Assembly: GCA_900766915.1 (NCBI GenBank)
Contig: CAAFXE010000398.1
Location: 7,499 to 71,498 of the forward strand
Direction of reading: 5' to 3'
Source: Lachnospiraceae bacterium
GTDB lineage: Bacteria; Bacillota; Clostridia; Lachnospirales; Lachnospiraceae
Length of the DNA: 64,000 bases
Shown: positions 1 to 8,761 of the stretch, in pieces
How the letters are laid out: every line of letters starts with the position of its first letter
Position numbering within the stretch: the stretch's first letter is position 1
Translations under genes and position numbers: made by a program
The notes under the pieces: generated by a model
Told to the model about the DNA's origin: nothing
What the model saw: only the letters and a program-made list of their open reading frames with translations
Database searches by the model: none

Positions 1-1
1 T

Positions 2-199
2 GGTTCTGAGGAATACAAGCAGAAACGAGATGTCCGGTACGATAAAGAGGATCAGCTTACGAAGCTGCTCGGAGGAACAAGGACAGAAGCCTATGAGATA
101 TTTGATGAATATATCACTGCATATGCAGATGAAATGGACGTGATGCTGGAGGAGGTTTATCTTCTGGGTGCAAGAGACAGAGAAAAGATGCTAAGATGA
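2..199 (+). CDS. C-terminal part of a small hypothetical protein
   Basis: An open frame enters from the window edge and ends in TGA at 199, leaving 65 residues. The sequence is acidic and helical, ending in EEVYLLGARDREKMLR. By eye it resembles the small helical DUF6809-like proteins common in Clostridia (a YxxxFxxGxxLGxRxMLE-type pattern), but I cannot confirm the family. The 163 bp that follow before the next gene show no obvious terminator. The function is unknown. Confidence 0.5.
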   Translation, partial: GSEEYKQKRDVRYDKEDQLTKLLGGTRTEAYEIFDEYITAYADEMDVMLEEVYLLGARDREKMLR

Positions 200-362
200 T
201 TGATGTGGGGACTGCCTTGTGCAGTCCCTACAAAGTGTCAGATAGAATATTTGATGAGTGTGTAATCTTATATGTTTATGCATTCATTTTTTTATGGTAA
301 AATATAACACATAGAAAATCTTCTTATTTTCAATATTTCAAAAAAACAAATGAGGCGAGAAT

Positions 363-2294
363 ATGGCAAAGAATGATTTGATTTTAATTGATAGTATTAT
401 TGAAGAAAGAGTTGCTGAAAAATTACCTTCAAATAAAAAAGATGAAGTGTTCGAATTTTTGACATATGAACAGGTTTTAAAAGAATATGACCTATCTTCA
501 GACGATATAAAGGCGGGTTCAGTGGATGGTAGAAATGATGGTGGAATTGATGCAATTTACATTTTGGTAAACGGACATTTGATTAGCGATGTCAAAAGTG
601 CATTGTTACCAAAATCAAATGCAAATTTAGAAGTATTCTTTTTTACATGTAAACATCGAGATGTTTTTAAACAAGATCCAGTTAATAGTATATGTACAAG
701 TCTCCAAGAATTATTAGATTTTTCTAGAGATAATAAGGATCTAGACGGTGAGTATAATGAAGATATTTTTGAGAAAAGGAATATTTTTATTTCAATATAT
801 AAGAAAGTTGCCACTATTTTAGAAAAATTCTCAATAAAGGTGATATTTGCCAGCAGAGGCGATGTAAAAAATGAATTAGGAGATAATGTTGAGGCTCGAG
901 CTAAGCAAATCGAAACTATTTGCAGGGAATACTTCAGCGGATGCGATGCGAAGTTTGAATTTTGGGGAGCAGAAGAGATATTAGCTGCTTATAGAAAAAA
1001 AGCGGACTATTCATTATCATTAAATGTTAAAGAGTGTTTATCTCATGGAAAACAAATGGTGGTGCTTGCGAGCCTACAAGACTATTTTAAATTTATTACA
1101 TATGAGGATAAAAAAATCAGAAAATATTTATTTGATTCAAATGTTAGAGACTTTATGGGCGTAAATGCGGTAAATGGGGATATTTTAGATACATTAGAAA
1201 ATCGAAAAAACAACGAGGATTTTTGGTGGTTAAATAATGGAATAACAATATTGTGTTCGTCTGCAGTTGCAATTGGAAAAAGCATAACTATTGAAAATGT
1301 TCAAATTGTTAATGGATTACAAACATCGGAATGTATATATAGATATTTTTTTGAAGCTGAGAGAGAAAAGGAGGATAGAGTTGTTTTAATTAAGATTCTT
1401 CCATGTGAAAGTGTAGAAATTGCAGATGATATAACCCGCTCTACCAATAATCAAACTGCAGTTATGAGCAGTTCTTTAAGAGCAACTGATAAAATTCAAG
1501 AAGATATAGAAGATATCCTGAAAAAAGAAGAATTGTATTATGAAAGAAGGGTAAATTACTATGTAAATCAAGGGATTTCTGCAGAAAAAATATTTACGCC
1601 AATGTACCTGGCTAAAGGGTATATGGCACTTGTTCTAAAACAGCCATATAATGCGGTTGCATTAAAACAAAAATTTATGAGAAAACAAGCATCATATGAA
1701 AAGATATTTTCAGAAAATGATGATTTGCGTATTTGGCCAATGATTGCGAAAATTATGAGAAAAACGGATGGTTATATGAATTTTTTAAGAGAGGGAATAG
1801 GTGGGGAAAGATTTTTGAGCAATGTTAGATACCAGGTATCTTTTTTGACACTAGCCAGGTTATTTGAGACTTTTACATATTCAATGAATTCTCTGATTTC
1901 TTTTGATATCAACAAATATACTTATGATGAAGTGAAAAAAACATGGCTGGATATTCAGAAAGTTACAAGTATTGATGGGACATGTAAGTCATGGCGGGGA
2001 AAACGTGTTTCTTTAGATATTTCTCAATCGATAGCTGAAATTGAAGGGATTAATAATTTTATCGCTATTGATACAGTGAATAACAATAAAAGTACTGTAA
2101 AAAAGAAAGAATTCTCAAATGAATTTCTTGAAGAGGTAAAGAATTATTTGCCAGATCAACCATGGCCAAAGGGGGTTTCTTATGATGTTTCAAAGAAAAT
2201 GGGGATTTCCCCCAAGAAAGCATCAATGGCTATTGGAGAGTTGATGAAAAGAAATATGGTAAGAAAGCAAAAGAATGGAAAGATAATAGACTGA
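363..2294 (+). CDS. AIPR-family (abortive infection phage resistance) protein
   Basis: This 643-residue protein carries the AIPR core: WWLNNGITILC at about 292-302 and IVNGLQTSE at about 317-325, the invariant NNG and VNGxQT signatures. The N-terminus has NDGGIDAIYI at 58-67 followed by EVFFFTCKH at 90-98, which fits a PD-(D/E)xK-like nuclease fold with D63 and K97 as candidate metal or catalytic residues; that is inference. The last 50 residues look like a winged helix (VSKKMGISPKKASMAIGELM). GAGG precedes the ATG at normal spacing. AIPR proteins are linked to phage defence and often lie in mobile DNA; the relaxase gene directly downstream fits that. The gene is AT-rich compared with the metabolic genes further on, suggesting horizontal origin. 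The target and mechanism are not known from the sequence. Confidence 0.8.
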   Translation: MAKNDLILIDSIIEERVAEKLPSNKKDEVFEFLTYEQVLKEYDLSSDDIKAGSVDGRNDGGIDAIYILVNGHLISDVKSALLPKSNANLEVFFFTCKHRDVFKQDPVNSICTSLQELLDFSRDNKDLDGEYNEDIFEKRNIFISIYKKVATILEKFSIKVIFASRGDVKNELGDNVEARAKQIETICREYFSGCDAKFEFWGAEEILAAYRKKADYSLSLNVKECLSHGKQMVVLASLQDYFKFITYEDKKIRKYLFDSNVRDFMGVNAVNGDILDTLENRKNNEDFWWLNNGITILCSSAVAIGKSITIENVQIVNGLQTSECIYRYFFEAEREKEDRVVLIKILPCESVEIADDITRSTNNQTAVMSSSLRATDKIQEDIEDILKKEELYYERRVNYYVNQGISAEKIFTPMYLAKGYMALVLKQPYNAVALKQKFMRKQASYEKIFSENDDLRIWPMIAKIMRKTDGYMNFLREGIGGERFLSNVRYQVSFLTLARLFETFTYSMNSLISFDINKYTYDEVKKTWLDIQKVTSIDGTCKSWRGKRVSLDISQSIAEIEGINNFIAIDTVNNNKSTVKKKEFSNEFLEEVKNYLPDQPWPKGVSYDVSKKMGISPKKASMAIGELMKRNMVRKQKNGKIID

Positions 2295-2351
2295 CTTTAA
2301 TTCTTTAGATGTATCAATGTAACTTGATACTTAATATAATTTATAGTAGAT

Positions 2352-2403
2352 AAAGTGGACGCATGTTTGTTCGATAACATACATCCACTTTATTTTGTTT
2401 TTG
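2352..2403 (+). terminator. Hairpin terminator after the AIPR gene
   Basis: Arms at 2352-2366 and 2377-2391 (AAAGTGGACGCATGT against ACATACATCCACTTT) pair over 15 positions with two wobble pairs around a 10-nt loop, followed by ATTTTGTTTTT. It fits an intrinsic terminator for the gene ending at 2294. Because it lies just before a relaxase gene, a role in an oriT cannot be excluded. Confidence 0.65.
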
Positions 2404-2450
2404 CGGGATTGTTTGATACAGTCCCTATTTGGGGGTGAAGGAGACTAGCA

Positions 2451-3845
2451 ATGGCAGCAACGAGATTAATCGCAATTCATCATGTAAAAGACAAATCCAT
2501 GCTCCAATGTCTGAAGGAGCGGATAGAATATTCTATGAATCCAGAAAAGACGGAAAAAGGAGAATATGTGAGATGTTATGAGTGTACGCAGGAAACTGCA
2601 GTTGAAGAATTTGCTCTGTCAAAACGGGAATATGAACATATCACCGGAAGAAATCAAAAAAGAGGAGTCATTGCTTATATGATCCGGCAGTCTTTCAAGC
2701 CGGGAGAGATTACACCAGAGGAAGCAAACAAAGTAGGCTATGAGCTGGCAATGCGATTTACTAAGGGAAAGCATATGTTTTTTGTCGCAACACATACAGA
2801 CAAGAAACACATTCATAATCATATTCTCTTTAACTCCACAACACTGGAATGTACGAGAAAATTTAAAAATTTCTTTCTATCCGGGAGGGCGGTGCAAAAG
2901 CTCAGTGACATGATCTGCATAGAGAACAGTCTTTCTGTAATCGCTCCAAAGCCGTATTCTGAAAGAATCAAAGAAAACCGGTATGGAGATTGCGTATCAA
3001 AAAGAGATATCATCCGAAGGGATATAGATGCTACGATGGAGCAGAAGCCGGAGAATTTTGAGATGTTACTGAATATTCTTTTGAAAAAAGGCTATGAAAT
3101 CAAGCAGGGAAAGCAGATTTCCCTAAAGAAAAAAGAGGATTCCAGATATGTACGTTTCCGGTCTCTGGGAGCCGGTTACACAGTAGAAGATTTAAAGCTA
3201 CAGTTTGAGAAGAAAATAAAAGTTACCAAGAAACGAAAAGGGTATCAGAAGAAGCTCAGCCTGCTTATTGACATTCAGCAGAAGCTTAAAGAAGGAAAAG
3301 GTGGCGGTTACACCCACTGGGCAAAAGTATTTAATGTAAAGCAGATGGCACAGACAATTTTATTTCTGCAGGAACATGAGTATGAAAGCTTTGAACAGTT
3401 GGATGCTGCAACCAATGCTGCAATACAGAAATTTCATAAGGTTTCCGAAGAATTAAAATATCTGGAGAATCAGATCAAAGATTCCAAAGAACTGAAAAAA
3501 CAGATTATAAATTATTCCAAGACAAGGGATGTTTACATAGAGTACCGGAAAGCCGGGTACAGCAAAAAGTTTTTTTATGAGCATAAAGAAGAAATCCAGA
3601 TGCATAAAGCTGCGAAAGAAGCTTTTGAGCAGCTGGGCGTTTCAAAGATTCCAAGGATAAAGGAACTGAATGAGCAGATTTCTGGAAACTATGAAAGAAA
3701 GAGAAATGTTTCGGAGGAATATTATCAGTTGAAAAAGGAAATGCGAGAGATGATGATTGTGCGGGAAAATATTAAAATGATCCTAAAATCGCAGGACCAT
3801 GAAGTAAAAAAGAGCAAATGTTATGAAAAAGAAAAAAACATATAA
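2451..3845 (+). CDS. MOB relaxase (relaxase/mobilization nuclease)
   Basis: This 464-residue protein would nick one strand at oriT to start conjugal transfer. The N-terminal relaxase domain has YSMNPEKT at 27-34 (with the candidate nucleophilic Tyr), the conserved IRQSFKPGEITPEEANKVGYE at about 78-98, and the histidine triad in HTDKKHIHNH (H115, H120, H122, H124), as in Clostridia mobilizable elements. Residues beyond about 230 are charged and predicted coiled coil. No MobC-type accessory gene, coupling protein or T4SS gene is seen in the window, so this is probably a mobilizable rather than self-transmissible element, or the remains of one. GGGGTGAAGGAG precedes the ATG. Confidence 0.85.
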   Translation: MAATRLIAIHHVKDKSMLQCLKERIEYSMNPEKTEKGEYVRCYECTQETAVEEFALSKREYEHITGRNQKRGVIAYMIRQSFKPGEITPEEANKVGYELAMRFTKGKHMFFVATHTDKKHIHNHILFNSTTLECTRKFKNFFLSGRAVQKLSDMICIENSLSVIAPKPYSERIKENRYGDCVSKRDIIRRDIDATMEQKPENFEMLLNILLKKGYEIKQGKQISLKKKEDSRYVRFRSLGAGYTVEDLKLQFEKKIKVTKKRKGYQKKLSLLIDIQQKLKEGKGGGYTHWAKVFNVKQMAQTILFLQEHEYESFEQLDAATNAAIQKFHKVSEELKYLENQIKDSKELKKQIINYSKTRDVYIEYRKAGYSKKFFYEHKEEIQMHKAAKEAFEQLGVSKIPRIKELNEQISGNYERKRNVSEEYYQLKKEMREMMIVRENIKMILKSQDHEVKKSKCYEKEKNI

Positions 3846-4356
3846 TAAAGTGTAAGGATTTGTTTACTTGATTGTATTTATTATATAGGGAAAAATGCAA
3901 ACAAAGATAAAGACTGAATATAGTCGTAAAGAATTATCGCTGATATCAGAGGGATATTTTGATATTCTGAAATTATCAGTTTGTCACATAGAATTTAAAT
4001 CGAAAAAGCTAACCATTGTTGGATGATTTGTAAGGTGGGGCATGTAAGTGAGTATTCGAATGAAATATTTCATAAACACAAGCAGGAAGAACCAGTGTAT
4101 CATTTGCATCGTAGAAAAGGTACTATATGGGGGCCTATAGAAGAAATTAAGAAACATGATCAGTATCAAATAAGTGGAAGTAAAGATATTTTCGAAAATG
4201 AAAAATGAGTATTAGCATTGATTTAAGTTTTGTATATTATTATACTTAAATTAATGAATTGATATTTTACTGATTGCATTAAGTTGTATTTGTTGGATTG
4301 AATAAATAATCGTATAAGTTAATTAAAGAATTTGATTGATTTGAAGGAAGAGGAAA
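3846..4356 (+). other. AT-rich stretch with one doubtful ORF
   Basis: About 510 bp with no recognisable gene. A 61-codon frame at 4023-4208 (starts MICKVGHVSEYSNE) has no convincing ribosome binding site or family match; it may be a decayed gene fragment of the mobile region. No promoter or terminator stands out. Confidence 0.3.
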
Positions 4357-4521
4357 ATGGGAAAAGCAGTACATATGATTTACAATACGTTCAATAAACG
4401 ATCGCCAGAAGAAATAAAAAGCATTAATAACGTATTTGGTGATTTCCTTGTAAAGAGAGGTTTGTATAGTGAGATAGAGATTACAAGAGAGAATATTTAT
4501 GAATTAGCTGATTTAATATGA
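4357..4521 (+). CDS. Small orphan protein of 54 residues
   Basis: ATG at 4357 follows GGAAGAGGA at good spacing and the frame runs to TGA at 4521. The product is MGKAVHMIYNTFNKRSPEEI followed by 34 more residues, soluble and without a recognised domain. It is followed 12 bp later by another small gene, suggesting a two-gene unit typical of accessory DNA. I do not recognise the family. Confidence 0.5.
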   Translation: MGKAVHMIYNTFNKRSPEEIKSINNVFGDFLVKRGLYSEIEITRENIYELADLI

Positions 4522-4533
4522 GGGCATGTGAAA

Positions 4534-4767
4534 ATGGATATTTATTGTCCTAAATGTAGGGAAAGTCGAGTGCTTTCTTGCGAGGCAATTCCTTATCATT
4601 GGTATAATGATCGTAATGACGAAATATTAGCAAGACCTTTAGAAGAGGAAGGTGTATCATGGCAAAAAATGATAAGCATGACAGAAACTCATTATCAAAA
4701 TTCTGCAGAAGAGACAGTTAAAGTAAATGACAGGATTACATTCAGTATTATCGGGTATTGTAAGTGA
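4534..4767 (+). CDS. Small protein with a CPKC zinc-ribbon-like start
   Basis: The product begins MDIYCPKCRESRVLSCEAIP and is 77 residues long from the ATG at 4534. A GTG at 4528 is also in frame but lies too close to the GAGGG at 4520. CxxC plus a later Cys suggests half of a zinc ribbon, and the closing Cys near the C-terminus could supply the fourth ligand. It may be a truncated version of a longer protein. The function is unknown. Confidence 0.45.
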   Translation: MDIYCPKCRESRVLSCEAIPYHWYNDRNDEILARPLEEEGVSWQKMISMTETHYQNSAEETVKVNDRITFSIIGYCK

Positions 4768-4928
4768 ATTCTGCACAATTCATTCCGACAGTTAATTTAA
4801 GTAAGCTGTTCTTCAAAGAATTGTACAAATTTATAGGTGAAATACTATATTATAAACAGAGAGAGGGATTGCATTTATAACAGATTATTTCACATAAATA
4901 AGGAAATGTATCGAAAGGAAAAAAGAGT

Positions 4929-6209
4929 ATGAAGAAAGTAATTAATGGAATTTTGTTATTTGGAACGGTAATTTCAATTATTGTTGCTTTGAAATATTCT
5001 GCCCTACCCATTCCAAAATTCGTACCAGATATATTAGCTGAATTTTGGGAATCTTCTATGGAAGAGCAACAAGAATATGTTTTATTATACGACATATCTG
5101 TTGGGTTTATATTAAGTGCATGGTTCTATTTTGTCGTAGAAGAAATACCTGACAGAGTTAGAAAACATAAGGCTAAAAAATTAATTCATGTACAGATAAA
5201 TCGTCTGCTTGAATATATGGAACAAATAATTAGTATCGTTATCGCAAAATATGAGCGTAATGGGAATTTGAAAGAATTAGCTCAAAAAGATTTTTTGATT
5301 TTAGATGGAGAAATTAAACTTTCCAAGGAAGAAATTTCTTATTTAACTACCACCTATTATAAAAAAAACAGGAAGAAAAAAATAGCGGTTCAACAATATG
5401 GAACAGTCGATAAGGTGATAAAGGATAATCTCAAACACGTGGTTGATAATATATGTATTATCAAGAATTATGAGTATTTTTATGCATCTGACAGTATTTT
5501 AGTTGAATGCATCCGTAGAATTGAGAGCTGTGATTTAGTTCAATTTTATTATAAAAAGGATGATTATCAAAAGAATACTCCTTGTTTTTTGTTACATGGT
5601 ACAAGTACTGCAATGATAGAATTTATTAAACTTTATCTACAGTTGATTAAGCTGAAATTTCATACTGAATATACCTTAACCACTCTTGATAGCAAAGAGG
5701 AGACCGATAAATACCATGCCGATAGAGAAACTGGTGCATTTTTCTATAAATTAATTGATATACAAAAAGAAAGGCGAGAAATTGCTGTTTCCAACCCAAC
5801 TGTAGTTATAAGTAGTACAAAATATACAACTAATATATTGATTGCTCAGTTAAAACAGAGACTCGCTGCAACATACTTTTCCATAGATGATATTCAGAAA
5901 GAAAGTTTAGATGGATTTAAATTTGTGATTTTTATAGTTGATTCTAAATCGAAAAATGAAGTTGTTCGTGTTTTAAAAGAAAGTGATATACAAGCAGAAA
6001 TTCTCTTACTTACAGAGAAGAATATTCTCTATAATGGAATTAAAGGTAAAAATAGATACAATAAAAAAATAATTGGAGAGATATATTTTAAGAGTTGCTT
6101 TAAAGTAAAATATTATCCAGTTGCTTTTTATAAAGAAGAACCCTCAGAAAAAAGCATTGCAGATATTGTGTCACAAATAGAGGAACTTCTTTACGGGGAA
6201 AAAAAATAA
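4929..6209 (+). CDS. Membrane-anchored protein of unknown function (426 aa)
   Basis: Two hydrophobic segments (about residues 5-23 and 50-70) form an N-terminal hairpin, followed by a basic stretch (RVRKHKAKK) and some 340 mostly soluble residues, predicted cytoplasmic. Within the soluble part a region near residue 285 onward (PTVVISSTKYTTNILIAQLK ... FVIFIVDSKSKNEVVRVLKE) alternates strands and helices like a Rossmann-type or receiver-like fold. GAAAGGAAAA precedes the ATG. It is AT-rich and lies between a relaxase region and a RIT element, so it is probably accessory. The layout (TM anchor plus a possible nucleotide-sensing domain) resembles some defence effectors, but no signature supports a definite call. 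Confidence 0.6.
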   Translation: MKKVINGILLFGTVISIIVALKYSALPIPKFVPDILAEFWESSMEEQQEYVLLYDISVGFILSAWFYFVVEEIPDRVRKHKAKKLIHVQINRLLEYMEQIISIVIAKYERNGNLKELAQKDFLILDGEIKLSKEEISYLTTTYYKKNRKKKIAVQQYGTVDKVIKDNLKHVVDNICIIKNYEYFYASDSILVECIRRIESCDLVQFYYKKDDYQKNTPCFLLHGTSTAMIEFIKLYLQLIKLKFHTEYTLTTLDSKEETDKYHADRETGAFFYKLIDIQKERREIAVSNPTVVISSTKYTTNILIAQLKQRLAATYFSIDDIQKESLDGFKFVIFIVDSKSKNEVVRVLKESDIQAEILLLTEKNILYNGIKGKNRYNKKIIGEIYFKSCFKVKYYPVAFYKEEPSEKSIADIVSQIEELLYGEKK

Positions 6210-6588
6210 TTATTACATGAAGGAAGAAATATACATATTGCAAAAAATCACTAATATATTTCGTTATGTTTTTGATGTGACGGGCAGAGCCGAGTTTTAA
6301 TAGAAAACAGCGAGTAGGAAAACTTTTGTATGGATATGAATCATAAAATGAGAAAGTATTTATGATATTGGCAAAGAATATTGTTGAAAAATATTCTTTG
6401 GTCAATAAAGAGAAAAAGCAGATACATTCTTATTATGGTATATCTGTGTTAGCTTTTATATAAAATGACTTCTCAGTTTTTAGCATCCGCAGGATGCGTA
6501 GCCACTGCAAAGCAGTGATTTCGAGGGTTTGGGAGCATTTCCCAACAAGCAAAAATGCCTTTGGTATATACAAAGGCACTGCTTGCCG
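6210..6588. other. Intergenic region with a cluster of hairpins beside the RIT element
   Basis: No convincing gene; an in-frame 33-codon fragment at 6362-6463 is probably noise or a relic. Three hairpins follow in close order: GCATCCGCAGGATGC at 6483-6497, CACTGCAAAGCAGTG at 6503-6517, and a long one pairing 6546-6550 with 6581-6585 and TGCCTTTG (6556-6563) with CAAAGGCA (6571-6578). They end just before the left RIT repeat, so they may belong to the target locus or serve as a transcription barrier. Confidence 0.5.
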
Positions 6589-6770
6589 CTATTATCAGGA
6601 ATTCCTGATAATAGTTGTTATCGGGAAATTAGACTTATCAGGAAATGCTTCACAGACGAAGTTTCTGCGAGCATTTCCAGTTTTTTATTCCTGATAAGTT
6701 TTTGTTTCTGAGAGATTTACCGTATATTAAGTGAATCTCCGTACATTGGTGCATTTCCTGATAACTCAAG
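6589..6770 (+). repeat. Left terminal inverted repeat of the RIT element
   Basis: Its reverse complement matches 10043-10224 at most positions. It opens with a perfect 26-bp palindrome (6589-6614) built from the unit TTATCAGGAA and its complement. Further TTATCAGGAA-type units lie near 6635, 6688 and 6755, plus a degenerate one (TTATCGGGAA) near 6618. These are probably the recombinase binding sites. Confidence 0.85.
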
Positions 6771-7817
6771 TTACTTAAGGCCGTAGAGACGTTTCAGCAT
6801 CTCATCATCAGAAATAACATAACGTTTTGAAGCATCTGATTTTTTGAGAACACTATTATTGGATGTTGCTTGCTCAATAGCTTTTCTTTTCTGCTCGGTG
6901 TCTGCATGTGCATAAATCAACGTTGTTTCATATTGGGAATGACCAAGCCATTGAGAAATCAATGACAATTCCATACCATGCTGGTACAAATGCATTGCCC
7001 TGCTATGCCTCAAAAGATGTGGGTGTACGTTCTCAGGAATTGCCGGGCAGAGTTCTCTTGCAGCTTTCCCATACTTCGAAATCATTTTTCGAATTGTGCT
7101 TGTGTCCAGACGATTCTTTATGCCATGTCTTACGTTATAGAAAAGATACTGGTTAGAATGGGGAGTCTCTTCTGGATGATACATGCTGAAATATTTTTCG
7201 TAATAAAGCATTGTAGATTCCATAAGTGGTACAGTTCTGACTTTTGCACCTTTTCCATGGAGGATAACAAGCGGAGTTTTTCCGTTTATTAGATCACAGA
7301 TTTTTATATCGACTAATTCCTGGACTCTTGCAGCACTATCGTACATCAGTAAGAGAATAAAAATGTCTCGCATCCCTTTTTCAGTAGTCCGATCTGGTTG
7401 CTCCAAAAGAACTTTTACTGCTTTTTCAGAGAGATATTCAATAGTTGTCTTATTGGTGTCCTTCTTTACGGGTACTTTATAAATCTCATTACGATATATC
7501 ATCAGTGCAGGATCTACCATAACAGCATATCCAAAGAACGAGCGTATAGCCTGTAACCTTTGATTTCTTGTACTGATACAGACGCCCTGCTCTTCAAGCG
7601 AATCCAAAAATGCAGAAAGCATGTCACTTGTAATCATCTTAAATGTGATTGCAGAAAGAGAAATGTTTTTGCTTTTAGCAATAAACTCAAGTAATGAAGA
7701 AACTGCTTCTCGATAGGAACGTATGGTATTGTCGCTACATTTTCGCATTCGTGGCAAATATAGTAAAAAGTAATCGTGTATGATCTTGTATAAAGTTTCA
7801 TCTGCTAACCCTTTCAT
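6771..7817 (-). CDS. ritC: Tyrosine recombinase, third gene of the RIT trio
   Basis: A 348-residue phage-integrase-type recombinase. Visible catalytic residues are Arg in SAARVQELVDI, the H-L-L-R-H block in HPHLLRHSRAMHLY, the His of WLGHSQYETT and the nucleophilic Tyr in LIYAHADTE. An N-terminal SAM-like core-binding domain precedes it (about residues 10-115). Its ATG overlaps the stop of the preceding recombinase by 4 bp (ATGA), implying translational coupling. In RIT elements the three recombinases are thought to act together; their division of labour is not established. The stop codon abuts the left terminal repeat. Confidence 0.9.
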   Translation of the reverse strand: MKGLADETLYKIIHDYFLLYLPRMRKCSDNTIRSYREAVSSLLEFIAKSKNISLSAITFKMITSDMLSAFLDSLEEQGVCISTRNQRLQAIRSFFGYAVMVDPALMIYRNEIYKVPVKKDTNKTTIEYLSEKAVKVLLEQPDRTTEKGMRDIFILLLMYDSAARVQELVDIKICDLINGKTPLVILHGKGAKVRTVPLMESTMLYYEKYFSMYHPEETPHSNQYLFYNVRHGIKNRLDTSTIRKMISKYGKAARELCPAIPENVHPHLLRHSRAMHLYQHGMELSLISQWLGHSQYETTLIYAHADTEQKRKAIEQATSNNSVLKKSDASKRYVISDDEMLKRLYGLK

Positions 7818-8761
7818 ACTGTCACCTCCGGTACTATTCCATCAAAGGAATTCCAATCAATCCCAACCGATTTGACAAGATTTTCAGGCAGCAAATGAAC
7901 ATAATACATGGTTTCGTTAAGATGATTATGTCCCATGTATTGCTGTAAATAAGGCAGTTTATTTCTTAGATTTTTTCCTTCATCAATCCATCGATGTATT
8001 ACTGCAGTTGCGAATCTATGACGAAGGCAATACACTCTTACAGAAGGAATTTTATATGTTGACAGCTCTGGATTTGCTTTGCGCCAACAGGAAACAAATA
8101 AATTATTAATTGTCTGTTCCAAATAAGGCCCGCCATCTGGTTTTGCAAAAAAATATTCATCAATTATTCCAAGCTGTTTACGTTGTTGGTTAAATGAAAT
8201 ACAAAGATTCAACATATCATCTGACATGACAACAGTTCGTTCTTTTTTTCGTTTTGTATGTTCAATAAATATTTCTCCTGTATCAAAGTTGATATTTGCG
8301 CATTTCAATTCCCGCCCTTCCTGTGGGCGCAGACCACATGTATATATGAGCCGGAACAGTACCGGTGCTATTAATGCCAAATGACCTTTTTTATAATCTA
8401 TCCTATCAATCTCTAAAAACAAGTTTTTAAGTTCATTATCCGAGAAAATATAGGGTTCTTTGGATTGTTTGTTTCGATACATCTTTTCTGGAAGGATATA
8501 GGACTCTTTTCCGATTGCGTTCAGATATATGGCAAACATCCGTAAAACAGAAGCTTTCCGAGTCAGATCACTGGTTTGACTTTCCAGATATTCCATTACC
8601 ATTTCACGAGAAATGTGGTCTATTCCAAAATAGTTTTCCGTACAAAATCTTGCAAAGTGATACAGCTTTATTTCATAAGAAATACGTTTATAGCCGATAG
8701 ATTCTTTAAACAGAAGAAATGATTCGATTTCATTTTCAAAACTAAGCATTTCGTTTTTCAT
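7814..8761 (-). CDS. ritB: Tyrosine recombinase, second gene of the RIT trio
   Basis: A 315-residue recombinase with Arg in CGLRPQEGREL, YCLRHRFATAV, MGHNHLNET and candidate nucleophilic Tyr in MYYVHLL. I chose ATG at 8761 because it overlaps the upstream stop as ATGA and is preceded by GAGGTGA at correct spacing; a GTG two codons upstream (8767) would be less well placed. The insert between the HxxR block and the GH motif (HRWIDEGKNLRNKLPYL) is longer than in its two neighbours. It is the middle member of the overlapping operon. Confidence 0.9.
   Translation of the reverse strand: MKNEMLSFENEIESFLLFKESIGYKRISYEIKLYHFARFCTENYFGIDHISREMVMEYLESQTSDLTRKASVLRMFAIYLNAIGKESYILPEKMYRNKQSKEPYIFSDNELKNLFLEIDRIDYKKGHLALIAPVLFRLIYTCGLRPQEGRELKCANINFDTGEIFIEHTKRKKERTVVMSDDMLNLCISFNQQRKQLGIIDEYFFAKPDGGPYLEQTINNLFVSCWRKANPELSTYKIPSVRVYCLRHRFATAVIHRWIDEGKNLRNKLPYLQQYMGHNHLNETMYYVHLLPENLVKSVGIDWNSFDGIVPEVTV

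Noticed and set aside
6494..6711. Two overlapping plus-strand ORFs in the left RIT end
   Set aside because: They consist of hairpins and terminal repeat sequence, lack ribosome binding sites and match no family.
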